A stretch of 64,000 nucleotides of DNA from Ochotona curzoniae (GCF_017591425.1 NW_024467106.1:24170501-24234500); one strand, 5' to 3'. Counted from the first letter of the stretch, positions 22,685-35,020 are shown. Translations and numbers: made by a program. Notes: a model not told the origin generated them from the letters alone.

Positions 22685-24300
22685 AAGAGAATTGAGATGC
22701 ATATGCAGCCTGCTCAGAGTAATTTACTCTGCTTAGGATGAATTATTATACATGAATATTGTGTATTTTAAGATCCCACAAAAAATTCTGAGATGAATGG
22801 CAGAATTTTAATCACATCAGCATATTCTAGAAGGATAAATGAGCACCAAGCAATTTCAAATTAGCAGCTTCAAGAGTACATGCAATTACTTAACTGTGCA
22901 GTGGTAATGTCCTGCAGATTTGGGTGCCTGAAGAATGACATGAGAAAATTTTGGTGCATTTCTGCTCATTAATGATACGTTTCACCTTTATGTAACATTG
23001 AAAGCACAAAGGTTTCCAAAATTCTTAACTGATGTTCCTCTTACACCATCTTTATACATTCTCTTGAAATGTCTAACATTTGCCATTCATATTACCCACT
23101 GTGCTGAACAGCTGCAAGTTGCATCACTAATAAACACTGATGCTTGTCAAACAGTCCATTTTAGTGTTTTTTTGTGTTTAGGACTTTTCAAAAAGTACAT
23201 TAAAATCTGTATGTATGGTATCTTTACTGAAATTTTTCTTATTATTTAGAAAAAGGGCTGTCAAGTCAGTAGCCTCTGAATTATTTGCTGATTGTAAATA
23301 ATGTACATTACAGAGAGAATTTAGAACATTACTCTTCACAGGAATTTCCTAAAGATCAACACATAGTTGGACAAGAGTAGATAGGGAAAAAAATGGCCAA
23401 GCCGTAGTAACAAATGTCTTGATGAACAGCCTTAGAAAAAAACTCAGCTCCAGTCATTAAAACCAGTAAACATCCATAGAATTGGAAGAGGGGTAAATAA
23501 AAACCTAGCTAAGAGTTCATGCTTCTGAACCAGAACTGAGGCTGGTATGTCTCCAGTAACAGTCCTTCCTCCCAGGGGTTTTGGTAATGCACTAGGACTA
23601 GGACCCTCCTTCAGCAATACCAACTTGCTTTCACGAGCCAGTGCTGATGAAGACAGTCATTGCCTAGACAAACCAGAAGTCAGTTGAGCCCAAATGTTGA
23701 ATACATGAATACAGGAAGGACATGCCTTGAGCTGTACGTGTGAAGTTGAAAAATGTGAGAAAGGATTGAAGAGGGTACATGAAAATCCAGTTCCACCAAA
23801 GCAGAGAGTGTCTCCTGGAATATTGTCATGTGTGATGTTGGTCTTTTGTGCTCAAATTGATTGTCCTAAGTGAAATACTTAGGTGTGAAGTGGACAGTGA
23901 AAGAGAAGCTACCTTAGTCATTCTCTATAACTTGAATTAGACAGATGCTGCAGTGTTTGACTTAAATGCATAATCTAAAATATAAAATGAATAGAACCAT
24001 TGAGTCAGAAAATGATTAAGAGAATTGGTAATAGGGAATGTTAATCAGAAGGTACACAAATTTTCATAAATAAGATGAATCAACTTTGGATACTGTTGAG
24101 GAATGTGTGAAAGTTGATGTTCATCAAGTTCCCACAACTTGTACACATGCCACCTTACGCAACCCATTTGTCTGTGGTTCTATGATAGCATGCCATGGTA
24201 ACTGGCAGGTTCACTCTTGCGGCTGGCTGCCCACAAGTCTGTTTTGTAATAGTTTGACTCTGGACCACTTTTGCCTGTGGAGGGATGCAGACATGTTGGC
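22685..24300. other. Unique DNA, no gene seen
   Basis: No named repeat and no splice-flanked conserved frame. The sequence becomes less AT-rich from about 24120 as it approaches the minisatellite. Confidence 0.45.
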
Positions 24301-24307
24301 AGCTGAG

Positions 24308-24692
24308 GCACTCACCTGGTCTGCCTGTGGGTGAACGTGGACTCGCCTGGTCCGCCTGTGGATGAACGTGGACTCGCCTGGTCTGCCTGTGGATGATCGT
24401 GGACTCAGCTGATCTGCCTGTGGGTGAGCGTGGACTCACCTGGTCTGCTGTGGATGATCGTGGACTCAGCTGGTCTGCCTGTGGGTGAACGTGGACTCAG
24501 CTGGTCTGCCTGTGGATGATCGTGGACTCAGCTGGTCTGCCTGTGGGTGAACGTGGACTCAGCTGGTCTGCCTGTGGGTGAGCGTGGACTCGCCTGGTCT
24601 GCCTGTGGATGAGCGTGGACTCAGCTGGTCTGCCTGTGGGTGAATGTGGACTCACCTGGTCTGCCTGTGGATGAGCGTGGACTTGGATGTAG
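24308..24692. repeat. 31-bp GC-rich minisatellite, about 12 units
   Basis: Tandem array of a 31-bp unit beginning 'gtggactc' and ending in 'gggtgaac' or 'ggatgatc'-like octamers. Eleven complete units run 24337-24676 (ten of 31 bp, one of 30 bp at 24430-24459), with partial units at both ends. Variable sites are the CAGCTG / CACCTG / CGCCTG hexamer at unit positions 8-13 and the last eight bases. gggtga and ggatga versions mostly alternate, hinting at a 62-bp higher-order unit. Minus-strand frames at 24155-24439 and 24497-24841 run through it only because no stop occurs in any frame of the unit. Confidence 0.97.
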
Positions 24693-24694
24693 TT

Positions 24695-25210
24695 GCTTCT
24701 GAATGGACATAGGTACCTGTACATGCTTATTGTGGGTGAATGCAGATGTGCCCGAGCTTGTCTGACTTTGCTGCAGTCACAAAGGTAATTATCTCCTGAG
24801 GCCTCCCTGCTCTGGGGGACAAGTGACGGTTCCTTGGGCATTTTTCACTGACACTGTTAGTAAAGAAGGTATAACCCATGACAAATTCAAGTTATTCTCT
24901 GACTCTCTACCCCATTGTACAGCAGGGGCGATAATCAGCAAGGCTTAACTAAAATTTCCAACAGCAGGTCAAGAATTCTCATGAGACATAAGGCATTTTA
25001 ATTAGCTTGATTGTAATAATTTTCTCATTTTCTCACAATGTATATGAATATCAAAACACCTTCAATCTGTACAATTTTTATTTTCCGACCATGATTCAGT
25101 AAAGCTGACCAAAAAAAAAAAAGGAAAGGAAAAATCGTTTTTTAACCTTCACTTCTTTGTTGTTGTTTTTCCTTTCTTAGTGCATAACTAAGTGTCTGGC
25201 TTATATTATT
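24695..25210. other. Unique DNA, no gene seen
   Basis: No named repeat. Poly-A of 12 at 25109-25120. Confidence 0.45.
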
Positions 25211-25214
25211 TCTC

Positions 25215-26260
25215 TCTCAAAAAAAACTCCTTTTAACTTCTCTGGCAAGGCAGATATACTGGCAGCAAGTTTCCTCAAGTTGTCTGAGAAAGTTTATTTT
25301 CACTTTGAAATATAATTGCACAGAGTACAGAATTCTGGGTTGATGTTCTGTTTTGTTTTTTCCTCTCAACAGTATAAATATTTCATTTGACTCTTTTTGC
25401 TTGCATGGTTTCTGGGAAGAAATTGGACGTAATTCTGATTTCTTGTCTAACTCTTTACTTGAGAAAAGGGGGGGGGGGGGTTTGTTTTGTTTTCTGCTGA
25501 CTTATCCCAGGCTGTTTCTCTCTTCTTTCTGAAATGAGGTACACAGGTGTAGTTTGCTAGGCATTTACCCTGGCGTTCCGGAAGCCTTCTGGAGCTGAGG
25601 TCTGCTGCCTGCTGTTAGTTTGGGGAAAAGTTTTAGTATCCTTTCATATATTGCTGTTTTACCTTCTTTCCTCTCTTGACGGTATTCCCATTACATATAC
25701 GAAGCCTTCTGCAGCTGTCCTATGATCTCTGTGCATTCTCTTCTGCATCCAGTCTCTGTGCTCTGCCTCTCACCTGCGCAGGTTTCAACTCTAAGGTCTC
25801 AAGGGCAGAGATGATTTCATTAGCTGTTCCCTTTAGAAGCTCTCTTCATTTGTTAGTGTTTTTGATATCTAGTTTTTCGTTTTTAATAGGATTTCTGTCT
25901 CTCTCCTTACATTGCTTACCAACTCTTGCCTGTGTTCTACTTTCTCTGTGAATCCTTTAGCATACAAATCGTGCGCGTTGAAAATTCCCGACCTGGTCAT
26001 TGCAACATTGCTACCATGTCCGACTCTGATGTGTGCTCTGTCTCTTCAAACTGGGTTTTGTTTTTTTCACATTTTAGTGTGTTTTATACTTTTTCCATGA
26101 TAGACAAAATGCGCTGGCTAAAAGGAACTCCGCTAAATTGTAAGGAATAGAGTGAAGAGAAGCAGCCTCCATCCTGCTGATTTTGGTCTCCTTCCTGTAG
26201 GGAACCGATACCTTTGGATCTCTTGGTTTCCTCCTGCGGCAGGGACAGAGTGGCTACAGC
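25215..26260 (-). mobile_element. Ancient L1 5'-region fragment (L1M-type), antisense
   Basis: 'ctctggcaaggcagatatactggcagcaag', 'agaattctgggttgatgttctg', 'ttgcttgcatggtttctggg', then 'gcaacattgctaccatgtccgactctgatgtgtgctctgtctcttcaaactgggtttt' (split by me) follow the order of an old mammalian L1 5' region on its antisense strand. A 13-base G run sits at 25468-25480. Frames at 25676-26150 are shadows. Family assignment by eye; the exact L1M subfamily is unknown. Confidence 0.6.
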
Positions 26261-26264
26261 TGGC

Positions 26265-27435
26265 TGCAATTGGGTACTTCTCAGGTTGATTAAGCAGCTT
26301 AGGCTCTCATTAAATAGTTTCTCCTGAGGGCAAACCTTGTTCATAACAAAGTCCTCTGGTTCATTTCAAAATGGCTCCTTTTCCTTCTCTGCTAAAAGCA
26401 CAGTCTTTCTCCGCTATCTAGCAGGACAACCCTGGTAGGAGTCCTGGAGCGCAGAGCCTCCTAGGTGAGCCATAGACTCGCCCCCAGTGAACCTCCAGCA
26501 ATTCACTGTTTAGTTTTCCTGCCCAACACCTTTTCCTGGAATGGTCTGCACTCCTGAGGATCTGTGTTGGTGAGTCATGGTTGTTTTTACTTGCGTGGCA
26601 ATGTGTATGATCTTGAACATAGCGGTTTTCCGTAGGTTTTCAACTTTTTACTTGTTAGGATGAAGTAATTTTCAAGCTCATGGTATGCTGATTCAGCAAT
26701 GCTTCAAAATTAGCTTTGACCTTTTATAAGCTATCTTTTGAAGATGTGGATTTAAATGTTTGAGTCTGCTTTTTCCTAATAGCTTTGGTTTTCTCTGCAT
26801 TTGTCTGGAGTGAATTTCCTAGCGCTCATTAAGTTGCCTGATGGCCAAAGGCTGCAGAGCTCTTATAGAACTACCAACACCAGGATAGAAAGACCCTTAA
26901 CAATTTTCACAAAAATCATGTGCATGCCAAACAACAACAAAAAAAAGTCCTCTGTATAAGATCTGATTTCATCTAAACAAGCTCTTTAAGATGCAATGCT
27001 GAATGGGAAAGAGTTTTGAATAGTCCTGTTTAATAAAAATGTCTTAATAATTCTTAATTGTCTAACACAGTAGCCACTACCCACATGTGACTACTGAGCC
27101 TTTGAAACACACTCTGAGTATTTTGAAGGATAAAGTTACTGTCATTTGGGGGAAAATCCTTAAGATGCGACTATCTTTTTAAACTATAAAATGATCCTTA
27201 GGGCCCATCCAACTTCTTAAAGCTTCACATCACCATGGTAAAAAACTAAGACATACCAGTCACTATTCACCCTAGAATTTCTAGGTCTTTCAAGAAATAT
27301 GAAAACTGGTCTTCATATCAAAGTTTGTACTGTGCTTAGTGAATATTAGAAAAATTGTCTGGGTCCTGCTGTGCTGTTTAGCTTGTAGGGGATTTAGTTC
27401 ATCAGTATTGCAGAGTGAATATTCTTTGGAGCAGT
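26265..27435. other. Unique DNA, no gene seen
   Basis: The first ~300 bp may still belong to the old L1 5' region. The rest shows nothing recognisable. Confidence 0.4.
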
Positions 27436-27439
27436 AGGG

Positions 27440-27815
27440 CCAAGATCTATGGAATACAGTGATAAACACGAAAGATAGGTCCTTCCCCTTACAGGATTTA
27501 TAGTGTCATGGAGGATGCCAGCAATAAATAAGCAACTATGTAAACATTTTGGTATTTGCTATGACAAGAATTAAACCAGATAAAGGGGAATCTGAGTGTG
27601 GTTATTTTGAATAGAAGAGTGACATTTGAGAACAGACTAGAAGGAAATGGGGGAAGAAGTAATGTGGGACCTGGAGCAGAATTTTCTAGGTAGCTCTAGA
27701 CCAAGGGCAAAATCTCTGGGAATGAACCAGGAACGCCTCGAAATGATGCCTAGGGCAGTGGTGGTTAGAAGAGCCCAGGCACAGTGAGAGTAGAAGTAAA
27801 TGAGGACTGAGAAGT
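27440..27815 (-). mobile_element. Probable L2 relic, antisense
   Basis: 'acagtgataaacacgaaagataggtccttccccttacagg' (two blocks), 'caataaataagcaactatg', 'gacatttgagaacagac' and 'aagtaatgtgggacctgg' follow the order of the antisense L2 3' half. Strongly decayed. Confidence 0.45.
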
Positions 27816-29045
27816 AGTTCAGAGCCTCCTGAGAGGTTTTTGGGGAAATAAATTTTCAGATCTAACCAGCAAGAACTGAATTAGGCCAAGGATTCCTTTC
27901 ATCATGATCTGGTTACGCTGGTGGTTAGTGCTGGATAAGTGCCTCTCAAAGTCTGATGTGAAAATGGGTTATTGAAGCATCTTACTGAAATAGCTCTTCT
28001 GATTATGAGGTCTGGGTAGGGATCTGAACAGAGAAAGCAAGAGTCCTGGTGCAGCACTTGGAGATGCAGAGCTTCATAGTCTAGGTAACAGTTGAATTTA
28101 AGCCCAATCTCTTTCACGTGGCTAGGCTTTGCCTAAAGATGTATTCAACTCCTTTCTTTTTACCCCGTCCCAGTCTTGAACCTCCCCTCATTCTACTTCA
28201 TCCTCTCCAGGTGTGTCTCTTTAACATGTAGAGGCTCACATCACTTGGTCTTCACACACTCAGGTGTCTGTTTACCCAGAGCAAACGTTTCCTCTTCATA
28301 AGGCTGCTACTCAGCTGTCATTTCCTGGCTACGTTTTTCCAAAAATAAGAGTTCACTCCCCTTCCCTATGCCAGCAAAGTATTCTGTTCTTCAAAACACT
28401 ACGCTCCCAGTTTGGTTTCTGGGCTGCATGTCGTTCGTGGCGCAGAGGAGATAGGATCAGAATATGTGCTGCTGTAGCTCTAGAGCACAGTGCAGGGCCT
28501 GTAACAGAAGTTCCCAGCAAGGACTTAACGAGTGAAAGTATGACAGGAAAGACTGAAGGGAGTACACAAGACTCTGCCACAACCATCTCAATAAAGGAAC
28601 ATGCCTTACAATGGAGCATAGCCTGATGGTGATATACAAATGTGAATAATTCTCACTAGTTCACAATATTTTCAACTCTAACCTCTAGAATTGCATGATG
28701 CATTATGAATTGGCATTTAATGTTTGATAAGTAACATGGAGGAGTAATACTTTAATTTCTTCAGTTGAAGGATTTCCTTGTGAATAAATAAATCGCTTGC
28801 ATAACAGATGAGATGAACCCCACAGACTTGTTCTGTGACAAAGCATGAAGCAGATGAGCATACAGGAAGCAGATTTTAGCAATAAAGTATATGGGAAATG
28901 CAAGAAACATGTGTGACTGTGGTTGGAGAGGGAAATACAATTTCTTGTGCTTCAGATTTATGTGTGTAAAACAACAAACATTTCTTACAGGACAAAGAAA
29001 GTTCTATTTGGGGGCCTTTCGGGGGAGCTGTTTATCTTCACCGTT
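27815..29045. other. Unique DNA with possible L2 traces
   Basis: 28140-28540 has a vague sense-strand L2 look ('ctctagagcacagtgcagggcc'). The 120-codon + frame at 28264-28626 crosses it, has no motif, and is opposed by an 88-codon antisense frame; I do not treat either as a gene. Confidence 0.35.
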
Positions 29046-29049
29046 CTCC

Positions 29050-29290
29050 CTAGACTGATCACAGACCACTCCAGCCACCTGATCTTCATGGCCTGTAGTA
29101 AACAACCTGCTTTTCTCCCCACTGGAATTCTTCGTGTCCTTCATTATCAAACTTGCTTACTGACTCAGGCTAGTTTCCCAGCTAGGTTAGGACGATACTT
29201 GCCATTACCATGTGGCCCTTTGGCCTCCCTCCCTACCACTCTTGCCATTCAGATCCCTTCCCTTTCACTTCAACACAAACATGGTGTATA
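29050..29290 (+). mobile_element. Possible L2 relic
   Basis: 'gaccactccagccacctgatcttcatggcctg', 'ttctccccactggaattcttcg' and a C/T-rich downstream part resemble the sense-strand L2 3' half. A 122-codon frame (28923-29291) ends here and is not supported as a gene. Confidence 0.35.
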
Positions 29291-29294
29291 AATG

Positions 29295-30468
29295 TTATAT
29301 ATTTGTACCTTTTCACTTTTCCAGAATACTTGCAACATTGGTTTATCAACAGATTTTCTGTTAGTTAATTAGCATGCCGGTTTGAGTCTGTTCTTTCTCT
29401 GAATTTGTTTGCCTATTTTGTCAGGCGTCATATTCAATAATTAAAAGTTGGGACCACATAGTGTTAGTTCTGAGTGAGTTATATTATCTTTATGATAGTA
29501 AACAACAGGACCAGAGGTCCAAATAAACTATCTTGATTGCGTTAAGACGGAATCTGAATATGGAGGCAGAGTCAATGTCGTAAGTCATACATTGGAGAAA
29601 TAATATTTGAACAATAAAATTTTTCATAGTATACCAATCAGAACAGAGGTAAAAATAACTGATGTGTACTATACATTTTATCTACTGCTATGTAAATTAT
29701 TAATCAAAATTATGTACATGTATATGAACACTTTTTTTTTTTACAGAATTGACTAGGATAAGTGTGTGCAGTTCAGGTGGAAATTTAGGCAGACATTGCT
29801 GTAGTCTTGAGTTTCAAAGCTATGGGATATGGGAAACTTGATGCAAGTTAACACTATAGTCCTTAAATAGAACTTCTCCAGAAAACTTCAGGTTTTATTA
29901 TTATGTCCTTTGTTTAGGTGAGCTCGTCCACATTGTCAAGGTTGTAGATGTTAAACACAATAAAAGCACATTCACAGCAGTACCTCGTGTGGTTAAATAG
30001 ATACTGCCTAGCCAATTTGACCTAAAGATAATCACCACACTTACTGAACCAATAGATTTCAGATATCTAGGAACAAACATGTCAAATAGTTAGTAATAAT
30101 ATCAGGTGTAAGCCATCAGCCAATTCTGAGAGTTGAAGAAATAGTAGCAGGTGTCTGGGTTTGTTGGACCCAAGAACTGGGTATAAGGAGAAAATAGCCT
30201 TTAATACATAGGAATTAGCATTAGAAGTACTAAGTCAGTCGGGCAATAGCAGAATGAGCACAAGTGACATTGTTGTATAGTTGCTATAGAAGAGAATACC
30301 ATATGATACAAAGCAGCACTAAAGTCTCATCTAAGTTCACTTTCCAGAACTGCACTTCCTGAGGATGTAATTTAGCTTGAGTAAGTCTTATATTTTCAAC
30401 ACTAACATGGAGTTCAGGATTTCAATCAGGAATGTGATGACAATGAAATGGTATCATATAAAATATGT
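29295..30468. other. Unique AT-rich DNA, no gene seen
   Basis: Nothing recognised; short T run at 29731-29742. Confidence 0.5.
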
Positions 30469-30471
30469 TTA

Positions 30472-30780
30472 AGGACCCGGTATGGTAGCCTAGTGGCTAA
30501 AGTCCTTCCTTGCATGCGCCAGAAGCCCATATGGGTGCCAGTTCAAGTCCCAGAGGTCCCACTTCCCATCCAGCTCCCTGCTAGTAGCCTGGGAACACAG
30601 CCAAAACTTTGAGACCCTGCACCCACATGAGAGACCAGAAGAATCTTCTGGCTCCTAGCTTTGGATTGGCTCAGCTCCAGCCATTGCGGCCACTTGGGGA
30701 GTGAATCACCAGATGGAAGATCTTCCTCTTTATCTCCTCCTCCTCTCTGTATATCTGACTTTCCAATATCTTTTTAAAAA
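30472..30780 (+). mobile_element. CSINE, sense strand
   Basis: Sense CSINE from 'aggacccggtatggtagcctagtggctaaag' (box A) with intact box B 'agttcaagtcc', 'ttggattggctcagctccagccattgcggcc' and CT-rich tail to 'tttccaatatc'. Good copy for reading the pol III promoter order in sense. Confidence 0.94.
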
Positions 30781-30803
30781 TGATTGAGAGTACATGCCAA
30801 AAA

Positions 30804-30822
30804 ATGTGTGTGTGTGTGTGTT
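30804..30822. repeat. (TG)n microsatellite
   Basis: Short TG run about 25 bp downstream of a CSINE tail. Confidence 0.9.
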
Positions 30823-30824
30823 TG

Positions 30825-31490
30825 AGGTAGTGTTTGTAACATAATAAATTGGCAAATTCTTGGAAATGATAAAGGAAAAGGGTTTTTTTTCTGTGGAAGA
30901 TGAGACTTGGGATGCAAGCTTTAGAAGAGTGGTTTCAGCAATATGCAATCCCGACTTAGTGCTACAGTATTAGACCAATCCCCTTTTGCTGTTTTTCCAT
31001 TTCCGAATAGTCTGCAGCTATTTCTGAGTTCAGGTAAGAAGAGATCCTGATTTGGGGATAATATTGGACATTAACTTTTTCTTACTGCTTACAAAATCCA
31101 GCTAATTACGTTTTTACTTTTTAATCTTTTAAACTCCATATGTTGCACAGCCAGAGGTTCTGGGTCATTATTCAGCACTTTTTATGCAATTAGATCATTC
31201 TTGTAACATCATTATCACATGATCCCAGGTGGTAAGCTAAGAGCTAACCACCTCACACAAGGACTCATTTCATGGATGAACACTTACGGGGTCAGGAAAG
31301 GGTTACCTGTAAGAATTAATTCCTTCAACTTATGCTCCAGTATAGCCATATGCTCCAAGATTTTCTTCTCCTTTTTAATGACCTTATTTTTTACTCATGC
31401 TATTTTTAGTATAAAAATTTATTTTAGAATTTTAAAATTTTTCAGCAGCTTTAACTAGATTCAATGAGATTTGTAGACATAATTCTAAGA
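30825..31490. other. Unique AT-rich DNA, no gene seen
   Basis: Nothing recognised; ends at an antisense L1 3' end. Confidence 0.45.
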
Positions 31491-31494
31491 ACAC

Positions 31495-32350
31495 AATATT
31501 CGTTTCCCTTCCCTTCCCAACCTCCTTCCTACTTCCTGCCTCCTTTTTTAATTTTTTTTTCTTTTTTGAAATAACATCTTTTAAATTTACATTACAGTAA
31601 AACAGTCTAATGCCCCATTGAGTAAGAAGTTTAATAGGTCAAAAGCAAAATACCTTAGTTTAGTGAGAATACATAAATGGCTATAAACAATAATGGAATG
31701 TGAAAATGACCATTTTATTCATATACACTAAATTTTAAAGAAATCACAGACCACTAAAGCTATCATAGCATAACATCCTTAACCATTGGTTTAGCAAAGG
31801 TATAAAAGTTTTATAAAACTATATTTATAACATACTGATACATATATAGATAGATAAGTAGAGGTAGATAATTAAATTTTATCTCCTACATATAAGAGTA
31901 CATGTGGTATTTGCCTTTGTAGGTCTGGCTTACTTCACTCAAAATGATGCCCTTCATTCGAGTCCATTTTGCTGCGAATGGTAGAATTTCACTGTGAATA
32001 ACCTCTAATTCTGCATACATATATATCACATTTTCTTTATCCACTTACCTGAATGCAGAGACTTTGGTTCCAAATTTTGGTTGTTGTGGGCAGTGCTGCA
32101 AGTATCTCTTTCATGCATTGTGTTCAAGTCTTTCAAGTATATATGTAACAGTGGGATTGCTGCATTATATGGCAAATCTATTTCCATATTTTCTAAAAAA
32201 AAAAAAAAATCTCCAGTTTTCCACAATGACTGCACTAGTTATGTTCCCATCAACACTGCATAAGTGCTCTCCTTTCTCCACATCTCTGCCAGCATTTGTT
32301 ACTCTCTGTTTTGGATTTTAGCCATTCTGATAGTGATGAGGTGATGACTG
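31495..32350 (-). mobile_element. L1 3'-end fragment (type A)
   Basis: Antisense L1 3'-UTR and ORF2 C-terminus: pyrimidine-rich 'ttcccttcccttcccaacc', 'taacatccttaaccattggtttagc', 'ctggcttacttcactcaaaatg', 'gtccattttgctgcgaatgg', 'ccacatctctgccagcatttgttac'. The frames at 32026-32321 are L1 shadows. The 5' boundary is near 32350. Confidence 0.85.
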
Positions 32351-32351
32351 G

Positions 32352-34390
32352 TGAAGAGAACATATTCAATGTAATTCCTGATACAATTCCAAGAATATAA
32401 TAATACTTCTTTTTCTGCTAGGATTCTCCCAAGCCAAATGCTACAGGGACAATTCGTGCAGCTAGTATCTTCAGCACCAGGATTACAAATGTAGTAAAGT
32501 TCAGCTGATTCATGGAATGATTAGTGTCAGGTGCAAAATGAAAACTAACATCAGATATGAGATAGTAGCTTTGAGACAAACTTACGGACTTTTTATGATG
32601 ATTTCAGAAAGGTACAGATACTGAAAAGATAGGCTACGAAGTCCTCATTTTTCTCCCTCCTCAGAATCTTAAACAACTTCAAAATAGAAATGCAACTGTT
32701 TTCAAACAGACCAACAATTAATCAAACACCAAAGGATGAGTAAAGAGCTATAAATGCTTAGAGGTAATACAAATATTCTGATTGATAATGAAATATATAA
32801 GCAAAATAGATACGTAATAGGTGAGCAGGAAAGCATTCCACATAACTTATTGGGGTCCTCACTGCCTTTTTTTATTTTGTTTTGCCAGAAATATTGAGGA
32901 ACACATTGGTTTGGCTTCAAAAGAAATGAGATAAATGTTAGGGGAGAAACCTTCCATTGTTGCCTACTCTAAATAAACTATTAGTCATGTTTTACCATTT
33001 GGAGCTTTTCTTCATGCAAAATATTTTAGAGTACTCTAAAATCAGTTTGTGGATTTTATGCTGTGGTAATTCAGTAACCGTGGTACCACAGGAAAGTTTT
33101 ATATCACTAAATAGTTTCAAAATTAGTTTTCCAGTTCTTAACATCCTAGTGCTTCTTCTAATTATGTTTATCTAGAGGGTACAAGATAAATCCTACAAAG
33201 ACTCAATGGTTTACAACATCTGTATACAATTTTCTAAAAGCAATTTTCTGAAAGACATCCTCTCTAAAGGTAGAAACATGTTCTGGCACAGAGGATGTTC
33301 TACCACATGTGAGGAAACCCATAACCACAAACCTCTGTGAATAATGAGCTTATTCCTCACCTAGGCATACTATTTGGGGTTAACTGTACAACAACAAAGA
33401 AGCACTACCCTCTTGGAGACCTAGATACCAGGGTTTCTGACACAAGGCCAGGTTATGGTTCAGGAAGCCAACCAAGGCACTGCACTGTTACAGTCTATGG
33501 TCAAAGTGCTGTATGGCGTTTATAGCAAACTCCATTGAAAAAATGACAACAAAAGCATAGTGGAGATTAAGGAAGTTAATTAAGTAGAATGAGTTTATCT
33601 CTAATTAGTATGATTTTCATATAAAAGATTTTATAAGGTCTCAATAATTGCTTCATTAGAATTATTATCCATATGTCTGTTTATTTCTCTGATTCCTCAT
33701 TTTTCATGTCTTAAATGACTAAATTATCACATCTCTCAATGTTTACCGATTTCAGTTGCTTTAGTCACTCCCATACACTCAGTGCCTCACATAATACTTA
33801 GCCGCAAAATGTTAATTGAGTAGATATTTATTTTTCCTTATTTTTGGGAAACTTCCTTGTAAATATGATAAAGTCAACAATTTAGTAGAAATAGAAAATG
33901 AACTACTTAGAATTCTAACTCTCTTGACTCTAGTTGATCAACTAGAAAATAAGCAAAGACTAGTTGGATAACTTTTAATAATTATGAACACAACTCAAGT
34001 TATAAGAATACAATCTGAACCTATGCCATCTGATAAAGAATAACCAGAACGTTGGGAGCAGGATATTTGGTTGGACAACAGAGAAAGCCTCTTTGAGATT
34101 GTGACATCTAAGGTGGAGGTAAAAGCCTGTTCTGAAAAGGCCAGTGACAGAAGGGTGGTGTTCTGCACAGAGATGGCATCAAATGCAGTATCCGTGGTGA
34201 AATCTGGCATGGGCACGGAGGTATCTGATGGGTCTGCAGAACAAAGAAAGCAGATAATTCCAGGAACTGAAACTCAAAAGAGGGCAGAAGCGAGACCATT
34301 CGTGAGCATTGGTAAGAATAATTTAATACAAATTAAAAATCATCAGAGGCTTAAAGAGAATAATAGTATCTAACTCATATCTATAAAATG
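32352..34390. other. Unique DNA with a possible L2/MIR 3' end at 33735-33830
   Basis: 33735-33830 ('cactcagtgcctcacataatacttagcc...ttaattgag') resembles the 3' terminus of an L2 or MIR. Otherwise nothing is recognised. A 100-codon + frame at 34071-34373 is Lys/Ser/Glu-rich without a motif; it has no upstream splice or promoter context I can defend. Confidence 0.4.
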
Positions 34391-34394
34391 TTTT

Positions 34395-35020
34395 TCATCT
34401 TTAAAAAATAGATTAGGATAAAGTGGAAGGGAAGATGAGCACAAAGGAGGCTGATTAGGAAAATTTTTGTTTTGGTGTAGGAGAGATATAATGACATGAA
34501 AAAAAATCAATGGATTGGAGGCAGATGAGCAAGAGTGGATTTCATACATTCAGTTCTAATATGAATTGAAGATGGTTTGGTTGAAGGCAGTGAGCAAAAA
34601 GGGAATGAAAGATGACTCCTACATGTTTGCTCTAAGAAGCTGGATGGAAGTTGTATCATTTATTGAGAACAAGGGTTTTGCTGGGAGTTTGGTTGGCAGC
34701 AAACTAAAAGTTTTCTTTGGGGCATATTAGGTTTGACACGCCTGCTGGAAATCTTGGAGATACCTAGTAGACATGACTGAACATAGTGGAGTAGGCAGGG
34801 CTGCAACTAAACATATAATTGTATGTACGTAGATGAGATCAAACTGTGAGAAATGAAAAAAAAAAGTAAGATGAAAAAGGGCTTGAGAATGGTTGTGCAA
34901 GCCACTACTCTTAACAGGTTAATTGGAAGTGGAAAAACCGACAAAAGGAACTGAGAAAGCACAGTGGAAAATAAGAGACAGGACAGTGTTATATCAAGGG
35001 AAGGAATCTGAGGAAGGGAT
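34395..35020. mobile_element. Ancient mammalian interspersed repeat, family not named
   Basis: The run 'gatgactcctacatgtttgctctaagaagctggatgg', 'tttattgagaacaaggg', 'ggggcatattaggtttgacacgcctgc' and 'cttggagatacctagtagacatgac' follows a widespread ancient repeat seen across placental genomes. I cannot give the family or its orientation. Confidence 0.45.

Noticed and set aside
24308..24692. CRISPR-like regular repeat spacing
   Set aside because: Units are contiguous with no unique spacers, and the setting is a mammalian genome full of SINEs and L1s.
24155..24841. Antisense repeat-protein-like frames rich in His, Pro, Arg, Ser and Thr
   Set aside because: They are the minus-strand reading of the 31-bp minisatellite; the 30-bp unit shifts phase and there is no start context or flanking conserved domain.
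25676..26150. Hydrophobic Ser/Leu/Cys-rich frames suggesting a membrane protein
   Set aside because: They are pyrimidine-rich antisense L1 5'-region sequence; such composition gives hydrophobic peptides without function.
28264..28626. 120-codon + frame with an opposing 88-codon frame
   Set aside because: No domain, no splice or promoter context, overlaps possible L2 sequence.
30472..30560. Possible tRNA gene from box A and box B sequences
   Set aside because: These are the tRNA-derived promoter of a CSINE; there is no cloverleaf with a paired acceptor stem.
34071..34373. 100-codon Lys/Ser/Glu-rich frame
   Set aside because: No motif; opposed by an unrelated 63-codon frame and followed by an ancient repeat.
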